From Acidimicrobiia bacterium (GTDB lineage: Bacteria; Actinomycetota; Acidimicrobiia; Spongiisociales; Spongiisociaceae): a stretch of 44,379 bases of DNA. Shown here in pieces: positions 7,444-16,169 of the stretch; positions within the stretch are counted from its first letter, which is position 1, and the number at the start of each line of letters is the position of its first letter. The position numbers and the translations under genes are program-made. The DNA lies in the NCBI GenBank assembly GCA_021296345.1, contig JAGWAN010000020.1, positions 1 to 44,379 of the forward strand. The letters are read 5' to 3'. A model generated the notes under the pieces. That model was not told the origin of the DNA. It did not search any database and saw only the letters and a program-made list of their open reading frames with translations.

Positions 7444-8493
7444 ATGAGAAGGTTGGGGACCGCCCTCGTCGCCTTGATGGTGATGACGGCAGGATGCGGT
7501 GACGACACACCGGAGGACTCAGGGCCGCAGACGATCCGGCTGGTCACCCACGACTCCTTTTACCTCAGCGAGGGGACGCTGGCGGCATTCGAGGCGGAGA
7601 CCGGCCATACCGTCGAGCACCTGGCGGCAGGCGATGCCGGCGCGATGGTCAACCAGGCGGTCCTGACCAGGGACAACCCGATAGGCGACGTGATGTTCGG
7701 AATCGACAACACCTTCCTGGGCCGCGCCCTCGCCGAGGACCTGTTCGTGGAGTACGAGTCGCCCGGGCTCGCCGACGTTCCCGACTCTTTGAAGCTGGAT
7801 CCACGGGTGACTCCGATCGACTTCGGCGACGTGTGTCTCAACTACGACATCGCCGGACTGGCCGGAATCGGGGTGAGCCCGCCCGCCACCCTGGCTGATC
7901 TCACCAAGCCCGAGTACGCCGGGTTGCTGGTAGTCGAGCATCCCGGCACCTCCTCACCCGGGCTGGCGTTCCTGCTCGCGACCATCGCCATCTTCGGCGA
8001 GGACGGCGATTACCCGTGGCAGAGCTTCTGGGCGGATCTGGTCGCCAACGACGTGCTGGTAACCGCCGGATGGGAGGATGCCTACTACGGGTCCTTCTCG
8101 GGAGGATCCGGGGGAGGTGACCGGCCAATCGTGGTGTCCTACGCCTCATCGCCGCCGGCGGAAGTGATCTACGCCGATCCTCCGGTGACCGAGGCGCCAA
8201 CCGCGGTCGTTCTCGACGGGTGCTTCCGCCAGATCGAGTTCGCCGGCATCCTGGCCGGTACGCCGGTCCCCAACGCCGCCCGCGAGTTGGTCGACTTCAT
8301 GCTGAGCCGGGAGTTCCAGGAGGACATCCCGCTCAACATGTTCGTCTTCCCGGCCCACCGCGAGGCCACCCTTCCGGATGAGTTCGTCCGCTACACCGAG
8401 ATCCCGTCCGCTCCCGCGCTCTTGCCGGCGGACGAGATCGACGCCAACCGTTCGATGTGGATCGAGGAATGGATCGAAGTCGTAGCCTCGTAG
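7444..8493 (+). CDS. thiB: Thiamine ABC transporter substrate-binding lipoprotein
   Basis: Periplasm-side receptor of a thiamine/TPP uptake system. The 349-residue precursor has a short lipoprotein signal peptide ending TAGC (Cys18 as lipidation site). The mature part begins IRLVTHDSFYLSEG, typical of ThiB, and includes ASSPPAEVIYADP, a region often involved in ligand binding in this family. The ATG at 7444 follows AAGGAG with a 7-nt gap; the frame opens earlier at 7381, but that ATG lies inside the TPP riboswitch and is not a start. It is the first gene of the operon, and its 3' end overlaps thiP by 37 nt if thiP starts at 8457. Regulation is by the upstream TPP aptamer. Confidence 0.95.
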   Translation: MRRLGTALVALMVMTAGCGDDTPEDSGPQTIRLVTHDSFYLSEGTLAAFEAETGHTVEHLAAGDAGAMVNQAVLTRDNPIGDVMFGIDNTFLGRALAEDLFVEYESPGLADVPDSLKLDPRVTPIDFGDVCLNYDIAGLAGIGVSPPATLADLTKPEYAGLLVVEHPGTSSPGLAFLLATIAIFGEDGDYPWQSFWADLVANDVLVTAGWEDAYYGSFSGGSGGGDRPIVVSYASSPPAEVIYADPPVTEAPTAVVLDGCFRQIEFAGILAGTPVPNAARELVDFMLSREFQEDIPLNMFVFPAHREATLPDEFVRYTEIPSAPALLPADEIDANRSMWIEEWIEVVAS

Positions 8494-10103
8494 GCGCGGG
8501 ATCGGCGCGATGGCTGCTCGCTATACCGGCGGTCTTCTTCGGGCTGTTCTTCGCCTACCCGCTGGTCCGGGTGGTACTGCGGAGCCTGACCCTCGATGGT
8601 GGTCTCGACCTTTCCCCGTTCGTGGAGATCGCCACGAAAGGATCGCTCCGCCGGGCCGCCTGGTTTACCGTATGGCAGGCGACGATCTCGACCCTGGCCA
8701 CCCTGCTGTTCGCCCTTCCGGGCGCCTACGTGGTGGCTCGCTACCGGTTCGCCGCCAGGAGGCTGGTGAGGGCCGCGGTGACGGTGCCGTTCGTCCTGCC
8801 GACAGTGGTGGTGGGCACCGCCTTCCTCGTCCTCCTAGGTCCGAGCGGGCCCCTCGGGGTCGACCTTCGCCAGACGGTCTGGGCGATCCTGGCAGCCCAC
8901 GTCTTCTTCAACTACGCCGTGGTGGTCCGGGTGGTGGGGAGCTTCTGGGAGCTGATCGATCCCAAACTCGAGGAGGCGGCCCGGATGCTGGGCGCCACCA
9001 AGGCGCGGACCTTCGCCACGGTCACGCTACCCCTACTGCTCCCGTCGATCGCCGCCGCTGCCTCGATCGTCTTCTTGTTCACGTTCACCTCGTTCGGAGT
9101 GGTGTTGATCCTGGGCGGTTTCGGATATGCCACCATCGAGGTGGCGGTTTGGCGGGAGGCCACCATCAACCTCGACCTGGCCGCCTCCGCGGCGCTGGCG
9201 GTCGTCCAGCTGGTGGGGATCGCCGCCGTCCTGTCGGTCTACTCGCGCCTCCAGCAACGGCATGCGCGCCGGCTACCGCTCCGGCCGGCCGGCGGAGTCG
9301 CGAGGCGACCCTCCACCCCCGGTGAACGGCTGGTCGTCGCAGGCGCCCTGGCGTCTATGGTCCTCTACCTGGGCGCGCCGATCGTCACCCTCGTTGCCCG
9401 GTCCCTCAGCACCTCCTCCGGACTGGGACTAAGTCACTACACAGGCCTGTTCCAGAGCGGCGCCGGGCCGGTGGCGCCGACGGAGGCCATTCTCAACTCG
9501 GTCTGGTTCGCGGCTGCGGCCATGGTCCCTTCCCTGGTAGTCGGGCTGGCGGCGGCGGTGGTGATCTCGCGGCGCTCCGGCCGCGCCGGCGCCCGGCTGG
9601 ACACGCTGCTCATGCTGCCGCTGGGTACGTCGGCGGTGACCGTCGGCTTCGGCTTTCTCGTCGCGTTCGGGTGGCCCGTAGACCTGCGCACCTCTGCATG
9701 GCTGATCCCGCTGGCCCATTCGGTGGTGGCGGTGCCGTTCGTCATCCGCACCGTCACGCCGGTGCTCCGCTCGGTCCAACCCCGCCTTCTGGAGGCGGCC
9801 TCGATCCTGGGGGCATCCCCCCGCCGGGTGTTCCAGGAGATCGAGCTGCCCATCATCCGCCGGGCCGCCCTGGTCGGGGCCGGATTCGCGGCAGCCGTGT
9901 CGCTGGGCGAGTTCGGCGCCACCGCCTTCCTCATCCGGCCCGATCGGCCCACCATCCCGACCGCCATATTCCGGCTCCTCGGACAGCCGGGCGCCGCCAC
10001 CCTCGGCCAGGCTATGGCCCTGAGCGTCATCCTGATGATCCTCACCACGCTGATCATCATGACGGTCGAGCGGCAGCGGATGGAAGGGGCCGGAGACTTC
10101 TGA
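8457..10103 (+). CDS. thiP: Thiamine ABC transporter permease
   Basis: Inner-membrane permease of the thiamine transporter. At 548 residues it holds two tandem permease domains, as in ThiP, so a single chain forms the whole channel. Each half carries a cytoplasmic EAA loop: [21 protein letters not shown] in the first and [20 protein letters not shown] in the second. About twelve membrane segments are expected. The GTG at 8457 overlaps thiB by 37 nt; an ATG at 8469 is an equally good start, and neither has a clear ribosome binding site, which suggests coupling to thiB. The stop overlaps the ATPase start by one base (TGATG). Confidence 0.94.
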   Translation: MDRGMDRSRSLVGAGSARWLLAIPAVFFGLFFAYPLVRVVLRSLTLDGGLDLSPFVEIATKGSLRRAAWFTVWQATISTLATLLFALPGAYVVARYRFAARRLVRAAVTVPFVLPTVVVGTAFLVLLGPSGPLGVDLRQTVWAILAAHVFFNYAVVVRVVGSFWELIDPKLEEAARMLGATKARTFATVTLPLLLPSIAAAASIVFLFTFTSFGVVLILGGFGYATIEVAVWREATINLDLAASAALAVVQLVGIAAVLSVYSRLQQRHARRLPLRPAGGVARRPSTPGERLVVAGALASMVLYLGAPIVTLVARSLSTSSGLGLSHYTGLFQSGAGPVAPTEAILNSVWFAAAAMVPSLVVGLAAAVVISRRSGRAGARLDTLLMLPLGTSAVTVGFGFLVAFGWPVDLRTSAWLIPLAHSVVAVPFVIRTVTPVLRSVQPRLLEAASILGASPRRVFQEIELPIIRRAALVGAGFAAAVSLGEFGATAFLIRPDRPTIPTAIFRLLGQPGAATLGQAMALSVILMILTTLIIMTVERQRMEGAGDF

Positions 10104-11905
10104 TGCTTGAAGTGGTGAATGTAGACGTGTCATACGGTGACCATCGGGCGCTCGCCAACGTGAGCCTGCAGGTCGGCGCCGGCGAGGTGTTGGCTGTACT
10201 GGGACCCTCCGGATCGGGCAAGTCCACCCTGCTACGAGCCATCGCCGGTTTGGAGACCCCCCGAGCCGGCCGGGTGCTGCTGGCCGGGCACGACATCACC
10301 AGCATGGACGTGCACCGGCGCAACGTGGGGTTGATGTTCCAGGATTACGCGCTGTTCCCACACCTCAACGTCTCCGAGAACGTGGCCTTCGGGCTACGGA
10401 TGCAGGGCAGGGACCGGACCGCGATCCGCCGCCGCACCGACGAGGTGCTGTCGTGGGTCGGCCTCGAAGGGTTCGCTGATCGCCGGATCGAATCCCTGTC
10501 GGGTGGGGAGCAGCAACGGGTGGCTCTCGCCCGCGCCCTGGCCCCGGAGCCCGGTCTGCTAATGCTCGACGAGCCGGTCGGCGCGCTCGATCGGGCGTTG
10601 CGGGCCCGGTTGGTGCCCGAGCTGTCGGAGCTGATCCGCCGGGTCGGTGTGACCGCCCTGTACGTCACCCACGATCAGGACGAGGCCTTCGCCATCGCCG
10701 ACCGGGTAGCGGTCCTGCACGAGGGAAGGATCAGGCAGGTCAGCACCCCTGAGGAGCTGTGGAGCCGCCCTGCCACGGAGTTCGTGGCCCGATTCCTCGG
10801 GTTCGAGAACTTCGCCGATGCGCTGGTCGAAGGAGGCGGCGCCGCCACCCCTTGGGGCGCTATACAAACCAGGCTTCCGGATGGTCGCCACCGGGTGGTC
10901 ATCCGGCCCGACGGCGCCGCCCTGAGTCCGGCAGGGAGCCTGGTCGGCACCGTCGAGGCCACCACATTCGTTGCCGGGGAGACCCGCGTGGTGCTGGACT
11001 GCCGCGGCCATCCCCTGGTTGTCCGGACCGCCGGAACGGGCCCGCGAGCGGGGGACGAAGTGTTGGTGGATATCGACCCCGGCTCGGTGGTGCCCTTGTC
11101 ATCCTCACCGGCGCCGCCGGATGATACGCAGCCGGTTCCCGGACCGCGGCCGCCGGCGAGCGACCCTGTGAGGGTGCGCGGGTTACCACCATCCCCCAAC
11201 GGGGCTTCCTCGTTCCATGTCTGGTGGGATGTTCCCGACGTTCCCCTGGCATCGGTGTCGGTGATCCTGGAAGTGCTGAAGCCGCCGGAGGTCAGCCGTC
11301 TGGCCTTCTTCGCTATCCAGGCATCCTTCTGGTCGCCCGCTCGACACGAGGGAGGCGCCCACACCGGGATCCAGTGGAATCCCCGCCATCCCCGGAATCT
11401 GGCCGTCAACTGGGGCGGCTACGACCAGCGTGGCGCCATCCTGCCGGGAACGGAGTCGTCCTTGCCGTCGACTCCCCACGATCCGAACACCAGGGACTTC
11501 TCCTGGACACCAGGTGCCCGCTACCGCCTCACCATCGGACCGCGTACCCCTGGCGTCCGGCACCCAAGCCGGTGGCCGGCCAGGATCGAGGGTCTCGACA
11601 CCGGCGAGGACGTGGTGGTGCGCCACCTCCTGTGCGACGGCGATCAGCTTCGATCACCACTCGTGTGGTCCGAGCTCTTCACCCGGTGCGACGACCCTCC
11701 CATCGAAGTACGGTGGAGCGAGCCGTCCGCGCTCGGCCTCGATGGCGAGCCCGTTCCGGTGGACCGCGGTCGCGTGACCTACCAGGCCTACGATGCCGGC
11801 GGGTGCACGAATACGACGGTTGAATCGGACCAGCTCGGCATCGTGCAGCGATCCGGCTGCGAGCGCAGGACCGCCCACGACTCCTTGGTCGGCTGGAGGA
11901 CATGA
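10103..11905 (+). CDS. thiQ: Thiamine ABC transporter ATPase (ThiQ-like) fused to a C-terminal domain of unknown function
   Basis: A 600-residue protein in two parts. Residues 1 to about 335 are a complete ABC ATPase with a TOBE-like tail: Walker A GPSGSGKS (34-41), signature LSGGEQQ (132-138), Walker B LLMLDEP (152-158) and H-loop His190. This would energise the ThiBP transporter. A proline-rich linker (about 342-370) leads to a domain of about 230 residues starting [10 protein letters not shown], rich in Trp and aromatic beta-strand-like segments, with [32 protein letters not shown] and GGCTNTTV. I do not recognise this domain with certainty; it slightly recalls DUF3472-like sandwich domains. 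ThiQ alone is usually 210-350 residues. No stop separates the parts; an internal GTG at 11167 could allow separate translation. The start follows thiP as TGATG, and the end overlaps thiD as ATGA. Confidence 0.85.
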   Translation: MLEVVNVDVSYGDHRALANVSLQVGAGEVLAVLGPSGSGKSTLLRAIAGLETPRAGRVLLAGHDITSMDVHRRNVGLMFQDYALFPHLNVSENVAFGLRMQGRDRTAIRRRTDEVLSWVGLEGFADRRIESLSGGEQQRVALARALAPEPGLLMLDEPVGALDRALRARLVPELSELIRRVGVTALYVTHDQDEAFAIADRVAVLHEGRIRQVSTPEELWSRPATEFVARFLGFENFADALVEGGGAATPWGAIQTRLPDGRHRVVIRPDGAALSPAGSLVGTVEATTFVAGETRVVLDCRGHPLVVRTAGTGPRAGDEVLVDIDPGSVVPLSSSPAPPDDTQPVPGPRPPASDPVRVRGLPPSPNGASSFHVWWDVPDVPLASVSVILEVLKPPEVSRLAFFAIQASFWSPARHEGGAHTGIQWNPRHPRNLAVNWGGYDQRGAILPGTESSLPSTPHDPNTRDFSWTPGARYRLTIGPRTPGVRHPSRWPARIEGLDTGEDVVVRHLLCDGDQLRSPLVWSELFTRCDDPPIEVRWSEPSALGLDGEPVPVDRGRVTYQAYDAGGCTNTTVESDQLGIVQRSGCERRTAHDSLVGWRT

Positions 11906-12699
11906 CAGCTACCCCCAGAACGGTGATGACGATAGGCGGCAGCGACTCCGGGGCCGGCGCCGGGATCCAGGCCGACCTCAAGACGCTGTCGGCGCACCGC
12001 GTGTTCGCCACGACGGTGATCACAACGGTCACCGCCCAGAACACACGGGGGGTGGCCCGGGCCGAGCAAGTGCCCTTCGAGATGATCTCCTCCCAACTCG
12101 AAGCGGTCGCTGCCGACCTGCCGCCCGACGCCACCAAGACCGGTTTGCTGGGCCGAGCCGAGGTGGTCCGGCTGGTAGCGGAACAGGCCGCCCGGCTACC
12201 CAACCTGGTGATCGATCCGGTGCTCGTGGATCGGAATGGCAGGTCGCTGGTGGATCGCTCCACCGTGGCCTCCTACTTGGAGTCCCTGATCCCGGTAGCG
12301 GACCTAGCCACGCCGAACCATCGGGAGGCGGCGCTGCTGGCAGGCCGACCCGTCGAGAACGAACGCGATCAGCGGGCCGCGGCGGAGTTCCTCGCCCGCA
12401 CCACCCGGACGCCCTTTCTGGTAACCGGCGGCCGGATGGCCCGTAGCAAGCCACTGATAGACGTGTTCTCGGACGGGATCCGGACCCATGCCCTCCAAGG
12501 ACGCCGGGTGCGATCGCGGAACGTCCACGGAACCGGGGATGCCCTCTCGGCCTCCATAGCTGCCCGCCTGGCCACCGGCGCCGACCTGATCGTGGCCATC
12601 GCCGACGCCCGAGCCTGGGTGTCACGCGCCATCACCGGCGCCGCCGGATGGCACCTGGGCCGCGGCGAGGGCCCGATCGACCACTTCGGCTGGACGTAG
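11902..12699 (+). CDS. thiD: Hydroxymethylpyrimidine/phosphomethylpyrimidine kinase
   Basis: Ribokinase-fold kinase that phosphorylates HMP and HMP-P in the pyrimidine branch of thiamine synthesis. The 265-residue protein starts with [17 protein letters not shown], diagnostic for ThiD, and shows [20 protein letters not shown] and [10 protein letters not shown]. The anion-hole motif near the C-terminus is GTGD (210-213), whereas classical ThiD has GTGC with a catalytic cysteine; Asp is the usual residue in other ribokinase-family enzymes. The ATG overlaps the TGA of the ThiQ fusion. Placement after a TPP riboswitch and thiBPQ suggests that imported precursors are salvaged. An HMP kinase of PdxK type is a less likely reading. 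Confidence 0.92.
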   Translation: MTATPRTVMTIGGSDSGAGAGIQADLKTLSAHRVFATTVITTVTAQNTRGVARAEQVPFEMISSQLEAVAADLPPDATKTGLLGRAEVVRLVAEQAARLPNLVIDPVLVDRNGRSLVDRSTVASYLESLIPVADLATPNHREAALLAGRPVENERDQRAAAEFLARTTRTPFLVTGGRMARSKPLIDVFSDGIRTHALQGRRVRSRNVHGTGDALSASIAARLATGADLIVAIADARAWVSRAITGAAGWHLGRGEGPIDHFGWT

Positions 12700-12710
12700 A
12701 CCGGATCCTG

Positions 12711-12730
12711 CCGGCCGCGTCGTGCCTCGC
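12711..12730 (+). repeat. Left copy of 20-bp direct repeat flanking the HNH gene
   Basis: CCGGCCGCGTCGTGCCTCGC begins 11 nt after thiD and is repeated at 14152-14171 with two mismatches, just beyond the HNH gene. A target-site or recombination origin is possible. A chance match in GC-rich DNA cannot be excluded. Confidence 0.5.
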
Positions 12731-12881
12731 TCTGGCTCTTCCCATGTGGTCGAGGTGAGTAGCGGCCTATCCGCCCGGCCGCTGTTCTGGTGGATTGGTG
12801 CGCGTGGGCATTCGATTGATCCTTCTACGGAATACATCTGGTATCTCTAAAAGTCGTTCATAACTTGTCACAAGGCATTGA

Positions 12882-12887
12882 TATACT
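12882..12887 (+). promoter_or_regulatory. -10 hexamer for leaderless HNH gene
   Basis: TATACT lies exactly 7 nt before the ATG at 12895, in the most AT-rich stretch of the region (about 12830-12900). No ribosome binding site is present, so transcription probably begins at or beside the start codon. Confidence 0.55.
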
Positions 12888-12902
12888 CGTACATATGTAC
12901 GA
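12887..12902. promoter_or_regulatory. 16-bp perfect palindrome over the HNH start codon
   Basis: TCGTACATATGTACGA is its own reverse complement and contains the ATG at 12895-12897. It begins on the last base of the -10 hexamer, so a protein bound here would block both initiation of transcription and the start codon. It could be an operator, or a cleavage site of the encoded endonuclease; both are inferences. Confidence 0.5.
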
Positions 12903-14124
12903 AGTAGCCTTCCACGACGCGGATTCGGTCCTGGTGGCCGAGAACAACCTCAAGGACGCCCAACGTGAGATCGACCGGCTGCGGGGCCGCCAACTCGCCT
13001 GGTTGAAGATGGTGATCCGTCACCGCGGGACGGTCCGGGACGGATACCGATCATTGGTCGACTGGACGGCTTCCAGACTGGACATACCCCATACGGTCGC
13101 CCGCGATCTCGCCTACCTGGCCAGACGCCTGGACGACGACACCATCGACCTGATGCAAAGGGGCATTCTCCCGTTCGACCGGACCGTCTCCGAGCGGCGC
13201 CTCCTACAGGCCGGAGCGAGTTCCGCAGACGTTGCCGCATCAGCTGATCTCGATTTGGCGGCGGTCACGAAGCTGGCCACCCGGTTCCGCAAGCTCAGCA
13301 GGGGCGACGAACGCAGCGAATTCGAACGCCAATACGTAAACCTCAGAGCATCCGATGACGGCGCCGTATGGCACCTGTCAGGCCGCCTCACCGCCACCGA
13401 CGGCCAGATCGTACACAAAGCACTGGACCAGCGCGCCGCCCAGATTCCACCCCTAACCCCATCCGATCCGGATGCCGAGTTGTCACCAGGGCAGAAACAG
13501 CCCATCGGATTCACCACCAGGGCCCACGACGACTTGGACCACAACCTCACACCCGGAGACCCGGCCGGACGCGAACCCGTCGTCATGCTCATACAAAACG
13601 AAACACTTGCCGGCCAGTCTGGTAACACCCGTGGTGTGGAAGTGTTGGGAGGGCCCAGAGCAGGACCCCAGGCTGCTGACGAAGTCGAGTGCGAAGGACG
13701 CGTAGAACCCGTCACCATCACCGACGGCCAAGTAGTGGACATCGGACAGACCCGGCGTCAGATACCCAGACGGCTACGAAGGGCCGTGCTTGCCAGAGAC
13801 CGAAAATGTGTCATCGACTCCTGCCGTAGCAGCTATCGCCTCCAAACCCACCATGTGATTCCAAGGCACAAGGGAGGCGACAACACCACCACCAACCTCG
13901 CCACCCTCTGCTGGTACCACCATCACATCGCCGTCCACCGGCGGGGACACCGGATCGACCCCGACACGCCACCACACCGCCGCCGTCTACTCCCACCCCG
14001 AACCTGGAACCAGTACCGGCATCCCACCAACGTCGCATACCTCAGCCCGCTCCAGCAGCAGGAACGGGCCTACCAGACCTTCCTCAACCGGTACCACCCC
14101 CAACAACCCCACCCCGGCGGATAG
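12895..14124 (+). CDS. HNH endonuclease domain protein (DUF222/13E12 type)
   Basis: A 409-residue protein of the actinobacterial 13E12/DUF222-like group, often present in several copies per genome. The N-terminal two thirds are helical and charged. The C-terminal HNH nuclease is at about residues 300-352: CVIDSCRSSYRLQTHHVIP, RHKGGDNTTTNLATLCWYHH and HIAVHRRGHRI, with the His-His, Asn and His residues plus zinc-type cysteines present. The tail after it is rich in His, Pro and Gln. The ATG at 12895 is preferred over a TTG at 12865 because a TATACT hexamer lies 7 nt before it. The gene is flanked by a 20-bp direct repeat, and more AT-rich sequence precedes it. Cellular role is unknown; a mobile or phage-derived nuclease is plausible. 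Confidence 0.85.
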   Translation: MYEVAFHDADSVLVAENNLKDAQREIDRLRGRQLAWLKMVIRHRGTVRDGYRSLVDWTASRLDIPHTVARDLAYLARRLDDDTIDLMQRGILPFDRTVSERRLLQAGASSADVAASADLDLAAVTKLATRFRKLSRGDERSEFERQYVNLRASDDGAVWHLSGRLTATDGQIVHKALDQRAAQIPPLTPSDPDAELSPGQKQPIGFTTRAHDDLDHNLTPGDPAGREPVVMLIQNETLAGQSGNTRGVEVLGGPRAGPQAADEVECEGRVEPVTITDGQVVDIGQTRRQIPRRLRRAVLARDRKCVIDSCRSSYRLQTHHVIPRHKGGDNTTTNLATLCWYHHHIAVHRRGHRIDPDTPPHRRRLLPPRTWNQYRHPTNVAYLSPLQQQERAYQTFLNRYHPQQPHPGG

Positions 14125-14151
14125 CCACCACACCCACCCGCGCAGACGCAG

Positions 14152-14171
14152 CCGACCGCGTCGTGCTTCGC
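14152..14171 (+). repeat. Right copy of 20-bp direct repeat flanking the HNH gene
   Basis: Matches 12711-12730 at 18 of 20 positions in the same orientation, 28 nt after the HNH stop codon and 32 nt before the next gene. Confidence 0.5.
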
Positions 14172-14189
14172 AGCTCGTTGCGGGCGGTC

Positions 14190-14195
14190 TAGCCT
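14190..14195 (+). promoter_or_regulatory. -10 hexamer for leaderless oxidoreductase gene
   Basis: TAGCCT lies exactly 7 nt before the ATG at 14203, which has no ribosome binding site. The hexamer is the same as that upstream of surE. Confidence 0.5.
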
Positions 14196-14202
14196 TGGCC
14201 TC

Positions 14203-15219
14203 ATGCGTGCGTGGATTCTGAACGACACCCGTGGGCCGTCTTCCTACACCCTGGCGGAGGTGGACACGCCCAGCCCGGGGCCGGGCCAGGTGAGGGTGAG
14301 GCTGGTCGCGTCCGCGCTCAACCGCCTGGACCTTTGGATATCGATGGGCCTGCCCGCGCCCAAGCACTTCCCTCATGTGCCCGGCGGGGATGGCGCCGGC
14401 GTGGTGGACGCGGTGGGAGACGGTGTGGAGGAATGGACGCCGGGCGCCGAGGTGATAGTCAACCCGAGCCTCGGCTACGCCCCCACCACCAGCCACATAC
14501 CCTTCAACGGGAAGCTCGGGGTGCTGGGCGAGCACGCCTGGGGAACGCTGGCCGACCATGTCGTCGTACCGGCCGCCAACCTCGTTTCCAGGCCGGCCCA
14601 CCTCTCCTGGGATCGAGCGGCCGCCTACGGGCTGGCCTACACCACCGCCTACCGGATGCTGCGCCGGGCCCGCCTTAGCGACGGCGATCTGCTGCTGGTG
14701 GTGGGGGTCGGCGGCGGGGTCAGCTCGGCCGGAATGCTGATCGGCCGGCTGATGGGCGCCGAGGTCTACGTGACTTCCCGGAACCCGACCAAGATCGAGC
14801 GGGCCGTACAGCTCGGCGCGGCGGGTGGGTTCGCTTCCGGAGGCGAGTTCTCCAAGGAGCTCCGGCAGGCGGCAGGACGGCAGGCCGAGGTGGTGTTCGA
14901 GAACGTCGGACCCGCCACCTGGAGCCAGTCGATGCGGTCGTTGACGCCGGGTGGCCGGTTGGTGACCTGCGGATCCACCAGCGGCCCCAAGGTGGAGATC
15001 AGTGTCCCGCCGCTTTTCTTCCGCCACTTGGAAATCATCGGCTCCACCATGTTCGACCACGAGGACTTCGCTCGGGTGACGGAGTGGGTGGCCGGAGACG
15101 AACTGCCGATACTCGTGGACAGCGTCTATCCGTTCGAGCATCTGCCGGAGGCTTTGGACCGGATGAAGGCCGGGGATCATCAGGGCAAGCTGGTCATCGA
15201 AAGGAGCGAACGTGGCTGA
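14203..15219 (+). CDS. MDR-family quinone oxidoreductase / alcohol dehydrogenase-like protein
   Basis: A 338-residue medium-chain dehydrogenase/reductase. An N-terminal GroES-like domain ([22 protein letters not shown]) leads to a Rossmann fold with [29 protein letters not shown], and the C-terminus has [14 protein letters not shown] and HQGKLVIE. The catalytic zinc Cys and the GHE motif of true alcohol dehydrogenases are replaced ([15 protein letters not shown]), so a zinc-independent NAD(P)H oxidoreductase of the quinone-reductase type is more likely. Substrate cannot be deduced. It overlaps the following dehydrogenase gene by 8 nt, so both probably act in one pathway. The start is set by the ATG directly after a TANNNT hexamer. 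Confidence 0.9.
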   Translation: MRAWILNDTRGPSSYTLAEVDTPSPGPGQVRVRLVASALNRLDLWISMGLPAPKHFPHVPGGDGAGVVDAVGDGVEEWTPGAEVIVNPSLGYAPTTSHIPFNGKLGVLGEHAWGTLADHVVVPAANLVSRPAHLSWDRAAAYGLAYTTAYRMLRRARLSDGDLLLVVGVGGGVSSAGMLIGRLMGAEVYVTSRNPTKIERAVQLGAAGGFASGGEFSKELRQAAGRQAEVVFENVGPATWSQSMRSLTPGGRLVTCGSTSGPKVEISVPPLFFRHLEIIGSTMFDHEDFARVTEWVAGDELPILVDSVYPFEHLPEALDRMKAGDHQGKLVIERSERG

Positions 15220-16123
15220 CAAGCCTGCTATCGGCTGGGTCGGGACCGGCGTGATGGGCGTCTCCATGTGTGGGCACGTCCTCGACGCCGGATACCCGGT
15301 GACGGTGACCACCCGCAGCAAGTCCAAGGCCGATGGCCTGATCGCCCGCGGCGCCTGCTGGGCCGGCACCCCCGCCGAGGTGGCCGCTGCATCGGACATC
15401 TCGTTGGCCATCGTCGGCTTCCCTGAGGACGTCCGCCAGGTGTTCCTCGGCCCGGACGGCCTGCTGGAGGGCGCCTCGGCAGGCGACGTGCTGGTGGACA
15501 TGACCACCTCCGAACCCGCTCTCGCCATCGAGATCGCCGAGACGTGTGGTGAACGAGGCGTGGCCGCCATCGACGCTCCGGTGAGCGGGGGTGACATAGG
15601 CGCCCGCAACGGCACGCTGTCGATCATGATCGGCGGCGACCCGGACGCCGTGGAGCAGGTGCGGCCGGTTGTCGAGACCATGGGCAAGACCATCGTCCGC
15701 CAGGGCGGGCCGGGCGCCGGCCAGCACACCAAGGCGGTTAACCAGATCCTGATCGCCACCGGCATGATCGGAGTTTCCGAGGCGTTGCTCTACGGCCGGC
15801 AGGCCGGGCTCGACCTCGACACGGTGATGGAGTCGGTCAGCGGCGGGGCCGCCGGATCGTGGTCGCTATCGAATTACGGTCCCCGGATGCTCGGGGGCGA
15901 CTTCGAGCCGGGCTTCTTCGTAGATCATTTCGTCAAGGACATGGGAATCGCCCTGCGGGAGGCCGCCTCCATGAAGCTCCCGGCTCCCGGTCTGGCCATG
16001 GCCCACGAGCTCTACGTCTCGCTCCAGGCCCAGGGATTGGGGCGGAAGGGCACGCAGTCCCTGATCCTGGCCCTCGCTCGCCTGGCCGGGGTGGATTGGG
16101 ATCCTTCCCGAACGGAGCGCTGA
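15212..16123 (+). CDS. 3-hydroxyisobutyrate dehydrogenase-family oxidoreductase
   Basis: A 303-residue beta-hydroxyacid dehydrogenase. The Rossmann fingerprint [22 protein letters not shown] is at the N-terminus, the substrate-binding block [19 protein letters not shown] is near residue 117, and the catalytic lysine lies in GQHTKAVNQ. The C-terminal helical domain includes [18 protein letters not shown]. These are the conserved features of enzymes such as HIBADH, tartronate-semialdehyde reductase and glyoxylate reductase; the exact substrate is not resolved. It starts with GTG, overlaps the upstream oxidoreductase by 8 nt, and AGGAG lies a few nt before the start, indicating cotranscription. 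Confidence 0.92.
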   Translation: MADKPAIGWVGTGVMGVSMCGHVLDAGYPVTVTTRSKSKADGLIARGACWAGTPAEVAAASDISLAIVGFPEDVRQVFLGPDGLLEGASAGDVLVDMTTSEPALAIEIAETCGERGVAAIDAPVSGGDIGARNGTLSIMIGGDPDAVEQVRPVVETMGKTIVRQGGPGAGQHTKAVNQILIATGMIGVSEALLYGRQAGLDLDTVMESVSGGAAGSWSLSNYGPRMLGGDFEPGFFVDHFVKDMGIALREAASMKLPAPGLAMAHELYVSLQAQGLGRKGTQSLILALARLAGVDWDPSRTER

Positions 16124-16169
16124 CCGGCACCGAGAGGGTTTCTCAGGCAGGGTTAACATTCGGCCCCGC

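Noticed and set aside
9671-10102. Upstream extension of the thiQ frame
   Set aside because: It runs within thiP in another frame; the ATG at 10103 overlapping the thiP stop and starting the ABC domain is clearly the start.
13987-15765. 592-residue minus-strand frame
   Set aside because: A shadow of the HNH gene and two oxidoreductases with no family features.
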